From: Sphingobium sp. BYY-5
Lineage (GTDB): Bacteria > Pseudomonadota > Alphaproteobacteria > Sphingomonadales > Sphingomonadaceae
Length of the DNA stretch: 64,000 nucleotides
NCBI RefSeq assembly: GCF_022758885.1
Contig: NZ_JALEBH010000001.1
Location: 186,001-250,000, forward strand
Reading direction: 5' to 3'
The stretch's first letter is position 1. The number at the start of each line of letters is the position of its first letter. The notes below the pieces were generated by a model, which had not been told where the DNA came from, did not search any database, and saw only the letters and a program-made list of their open reading frames with translations. Made by a program: the position numbers and the translations under genes. This document shows positions 61,671-64,000 of this stretch, piece by piece.

Positions 61671-61865
61671 TTATGCTTCGCCGGCGGGCACGTCTTCGCC
61701 CCGTTCGCGGCGGGCGCGGTTGGCGTCGCCCAGATCCTGGCGCTGGGCCATGGCGAGGAAAGCGGCTTCGGAGCGGAGACAGCGGTCGCGGACATTATCC
61801 AGCGTGGCGGCGTCGGCTTCGCCGCGGGCCTTGGCGGCGAGGGCGCGATAGTCGGGATTGGCCAA
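61671..61865 (-). CDS. Small hypothetical protein, 64 residues
   Basis: Start taken as TTG 61865 behind AGAAGGA; no ATG fits. The product reads MANPDYRALAAKARGEADAA, then TLDNVRDRCLRSEAAFLAMA and QRQDLGDANRARRERGEDVP. It is a charged, fully helical protein resembling small alphaproteobacterial proteins with the LDNVRxRxLRSE pattern; function unknown. cspA lies 140 bases upstream on the same strand. Confidence 0.65.
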   Translation of the reverse strand: MANPDYRALAAKARGEADAATLDNVRDRCLRSEAAFLAMAQRQDLGDANRARRERGEDVPAGEA

Positions 61866-62004
61866 GACGATGATCCTTCTTCCCGAGAAAGGCCGGCCAC
61901 CGGCAAGCGGCGCCCGACCGGCCCGCGCCGCGATGCCCACAGGGCGCGGCGCGGGCCAATATGACAAGGGGGCGCACGGCGACAGGCCGCCGCCCCGCAA
62001 GCCT

Positions 62005-62217
62005 TTATTCGGCGTGGGCGATGTTCACGGCCGCCATCTTGCCGCGACGGTCCTGCTCCAGATCATAGGAGACGCGGTCCTTTTCGCGCAGCGTGGCGAG
62101 GCCAGCGCGCTCTACGGCGGAGATGTGAACGAACGCGTCCGGGCTGCCGTCATCGGGAGCGATGAAGCCATAACCCTTGTCGGCGTTGAAGAATTTGACG
62201 GTTCCGACGATGCTCAT
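62005..62217 (-). CDS. cspA: Cold-shock-domain protein
   Basis: 70 residues, a single OB-fold cold-shock domain: VGTVKFFNADKGYGFIAPDD with RNP-1 (KGYGFI) and DAFVHISAVERAG with RNP-2 (VFVHI type). Binds single-stranded nucleic acid as an RNA chaperone. The 230-base upstream interval has no gene and could hold a long 5' leader, as is common for cspA genes. AAGGAAATCTACC precedes the ATG. Confidence 0.93.
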   Translation of the reverse strand: MSIVGTVKFFNADKGYGFIAPDDGSPDAFVHISAVERAGLATLREKDRVSYDLEQDRRGKMAAVNIAHAE

Positions 62218-62447
62218 GGTAGATTTCCTTCTTTACAATGCGACGCATCCCGTGTGGACGCGCCGGGTTGCTAGAGGGGCAGGGAAAGAAGGATATTAGG
62301 TGCCGCAAAGCGCCGAAGACCATCGATTTGCGACTATAGCTCGCTCCATATAGGCCATCGGCGCGCGAATAGCAAACGCGGGGTGATCGCGGGGCCGATG
62401 GGCTGCTGGAGGCGCGCCGATCCTGTCGCGGCGGGCCTGCTGTCGCC

Positions 62448-63503
62448 TTATCCCGGTTCGCTTTGGGCGTCCGCCTCCGCTTCCTCTTCCCCGGCAAAGC
62501 CGAAAAAGACGTCGCGGGCGCGGGCGGCGGCATCCTCATAGGGACGGCGTTCGGCTTCCTCATGCAGGGCGACCGCCGCTTCCTCCTCCGGCGTCAGGTC
62601 GCGCTCATAATCGTCGACGTCGTAGATCTCTTGGCTTTCCTCGCCGTCGAAGCCGGGCGGGGCGGGATAGTCGGTGCGCCAGACCTCCCGACCCTCTTCC
62701 CACCAGATGCCGCGCAGTTGGGCGGCGGCCTCATCGGGCGGAAGGGTCGCGCGGACCACCGGCGGGGTGCGAAGTTCACACCGTTCATCGGCGACGGAAA
62801 TCTGCGAATTTTCAGGGGCGCGGGCGGAGTTGCGCAGCGCCATGCGGGCGGCGATGAAGAGGGCGACGGATGCGCCGGGAGAGAGGCTGGACGCCATAGC
62901 CTGGGCAGTGGCGTCCTCGACCGGTTCGGGCATGTCGGGCGCGCCGCCGTCGAGCATCCGGGCATCGTCCATGGTGCGGGCCATGGGTTCCTGGCCGGGT
63001 CGGGGCAGGTCGAGGCGCTCGGCCTCCGCCATGGCGACATCCTCCGGGCAGATCATGTCGAGAAAGGCGACGAAATCCTGCGCCACGATGCGGGCGAGCG
63101 CGGCGTCGCTGCCCTCCGCCGGATTGTCCGCCATGCGATCGAGCCGGGCGAGCATCGACATGGCGAGCCGGTTGTCGTGGCGATGGCGGGTCATTTCATA
63201 ATTGTCGGGGTCGCGGCGGATAACCTCCTCCTGCCCCAGGATCGCGCGGGACAGCAGCGTGTCGGCCAGGCGCGCGCGGGCGATGAGGACGGCCGCTTCC
63301 CATCCCAGGCGAAAGGCGGCGCCGTCGCGGCGGATGCGCAGATTATAGGCCGCGCGCGAGGTGATGAGCGCGGATTCGCAGGCGAGGCGGATGACGCCGG
63401 TCGCCGCGAGTGTTTCGAGGAAGCGGCGCTGGCGCGCGGGACTCCAGCCGTCGACGCGGACCTGCGGTTCCGGGGTGGGGAGGTCGGGGAAATGATAGGA
63501 CAT
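62448..63503 (-). CDS. Hypothetical protein with HTH-like N-terminus
   Basis: 351 residues. Residues 15-65 (VDGWSPARQRRFLETLAATG, then ITSRAAYNLRIRRDGAAFRL) resemble the terminase-small-subunit/Sphingomonas-type helix-turn-helix segment. The centre is helical; the C-terminal third is very acidic (EEGREVWRTDYPAPPGFDGE, DDYERDLTPEEEAAVALHEE). DNA binding is a guess from the N-terminus only. It stands as a single-gene unit. Confidence 0.7.
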   Translation of the reverse strand: MSYHFPDLPTPEPQVRVDGWSPARQRRFLETLAATGVIRLACESALITSRAAYNLRIRRDGAAFRLGWEAAVLIARARLADTLLSRAILGQEEVIRRDPDNYEMTRHRHDNRLAMSMLARLDRMADNPAEGSDAALARIVAQDFVAFLDMICPEDVAMAEAERLDLPRPGQEPMARTMDDARMLDGGAPDMPEPVEDATAQAMASSLSPGASVALFIAARMALRNSARAPENSQISVADERCELRTPPVVRATLPPDEAAAQLRGIWWEEGREVWRTDYPAPPGFDGEESQEIYDVDDYERDLTPEEEAAVALHEEAERRPYEDAAARARDVFFGFAGEEEAEADAQSEPG

Positions 63504-63612
63504 GGGTCTGCGTGCCTCCGGCTGAGGGGTTTGCCGGGAGGGTAGGCAGATTATGGGCGTGTAGGACAGAACAAAATGGGAACGGTTTGGGGGCGTTCGG
63601 TCAGGCTTGGTA

Positions 63613-63636
63613 GTTCCCCGGCCTGCGCCGGGGAAC
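63613..63636. repeat. Type D single hairpin
   Basis: GTTCCCCGGC (63613-63622) and GCCGGGGAAC (63627-63636) around CTGC, 8 bases past the toxin stop and in position to terminate it. Confidence 0.65.
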
Positions 63637-63644
63637 AGGGAGGG

Positions 63645-63917
63645 TCAGGGGTATTGCTGGCGGGTATGGTGGAGGGCCAATATTTGGATGGCGTCAGCCT
63701 TGACGCGGTAAATGAGGACGTAGTTGGGATGGGCCATCGCTTCCCGCCTGCCGGGGACGCGGCCGGGGCGGTGCATATAAGGATGGTCGGGCAGACGATC
63801 GGCCGCGTGGCGGATCGCGGCGCCGATACGTTCGGCCGCCGCCGGATTGCGTGCCTCTATATAGTCGATGATGCTTTCGAGTTTTCGCAGCGCTTTCGAC
63901 TTCCAGACGACCGGCAG
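63645..63917 (-). CDS. RelE/ParE-family toxin
   Basis: 90 residues if translation begins at the CTG at 63917 (LPVVWKSKALRKLESIIDYI). The fold signatures are ARNPAAAERIGAAIRHAADR, HPYMHRPGRVPGRREAMAHP, NYVLIYRVKADAIQILALHH and the C-terminal TRQQYP. ParE members poison gyrase and RelE members cleave mRNA; the class is not resolved here. No ATG, GTG or TTG occurs in the right place, so the start is either a rare codon or damaged. It follows the antitoxin stop by overlap. Confidence 0.78.
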   Translation of the reverse strand: MPVVWKSKALRKLESIIDYIEARNPAAAERIGAAIRHAADRLPDHPYMHRPGRVPGRREAMAHPNYVLIYRVKADAIQILALHHTRQQYP

Positions 63918-63919
63918 CC

Positions 63920-64000
63920 CTAAGCGGTCTTGCGTCCGTCGACGCTTTTGCGCCTGTCGAGGATGGCCTGCATCCTTGCCATGGCTTCGTCATGCGGGAT
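63920..64000 (-). CDS. C-terminal end of antitoxin (partial)
   Basis: 26 codons before TAG at 63920: IPHDEAMARMQAILDRRKSV, then DGRKTA. The VPHxEVMAxMxAILE-like pattern is typical of the toxin-wrapping tail of RHH/RelB-type antitoxins. The DNA-binding N-terminus lies beyond the window. Confidence 0.65.
   Translation of the reverse strand: MPHDEAMARMQAILDRRKSVDGRKTA

Overview
The window looks like the chromosome of a GC-rich alphaproteobacterium, most likely a sphingomonad (Sphingobium/Sphingomonas type). This rests on gene content and style, not on a database match: large NAD-type glutamate dehydrogenase, two isoquinoline 1-oxidoreductase-like molybdoenzymes, TonB-centred iron uptake, MlaA/HflKC/DegP order, and many short hairpin-forming intergenic repeats. 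Most genes are intact and tightly packed; the only clearly accessory stretch is around 26.8-27.8 kb.

Layout. 0-5.4 kb: envelope quality control (DegP-like protease, HflC, HflK) and the Fe-S carrier ATPase Mrp. 5.4-10.7 kb: acetyltransferase, CoA-binding protein, an orphan IorB-like molybdenum subunit, ferrochelatase, acetoacetyl-CoA reductase and a ribbon-helix-helix protein. 10.7-19.1 kb: an iron locus with a siderophore receptor, TonB, a PiuC-type dioxygenase and, on the other strand, a PepSY / DUF2271 / DUF4198 / ApbE set. Fur-like sites lie in front of the receptor, tonB and the PepSY gene. A repeat-bracketed, nonsense-mutated DUF559 nuclease gene sits in the middle. 19.2-26.7 kb: MlaA, NAD-glutamate dehydrogenase and a PAS protein. 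26.8-29.3 kb: tRNA-Thr(CGT), an integrase fragment, an IS481-family fragment, then a divergent EamA exporter and Lrp-type regulator. 29.5 kb: a serine/threonine dehydratase.

30.5-41.9 kb is the most interesting block. Ten genes on the minus strand read, in transcription order: exported ureohydrolase, ureD, ureA, ureB, ureC, ureE, ureF, ureG, a 1124-residue NCS1-permease/histidine-kinase/receiver fusion, and a LuxR-type response regulator. The simplest reading is a guanidino compound -> urea -> ammonia route with its own membrane sensor. The sensor carries an eight-cysteine cluster between permease and kinase. Three gene junctions in the urease part are filled by dispersed hairpin repeats.

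42.2-64 kb: a MauD-like thioredoxin-fold protein with IorA/IorB; a methyltransferase divergent from an AraC regulator; a PpiC-type isomerase, HupE/UreJ-like and TPR-sulfotransferase operon; a TIGR02186/TSUP pair; an NfrB-like glycosyltransferase with a beta-barrel partner; NhaA; a small iron permease; sucC without sucD; etfBA; several small envelope or stress proteins; CspA; and a RelE/ParE-type toxin with the end of its antitoxin at the right edge. No rRNA, CRISPR array, prophage or replication origin was seen.
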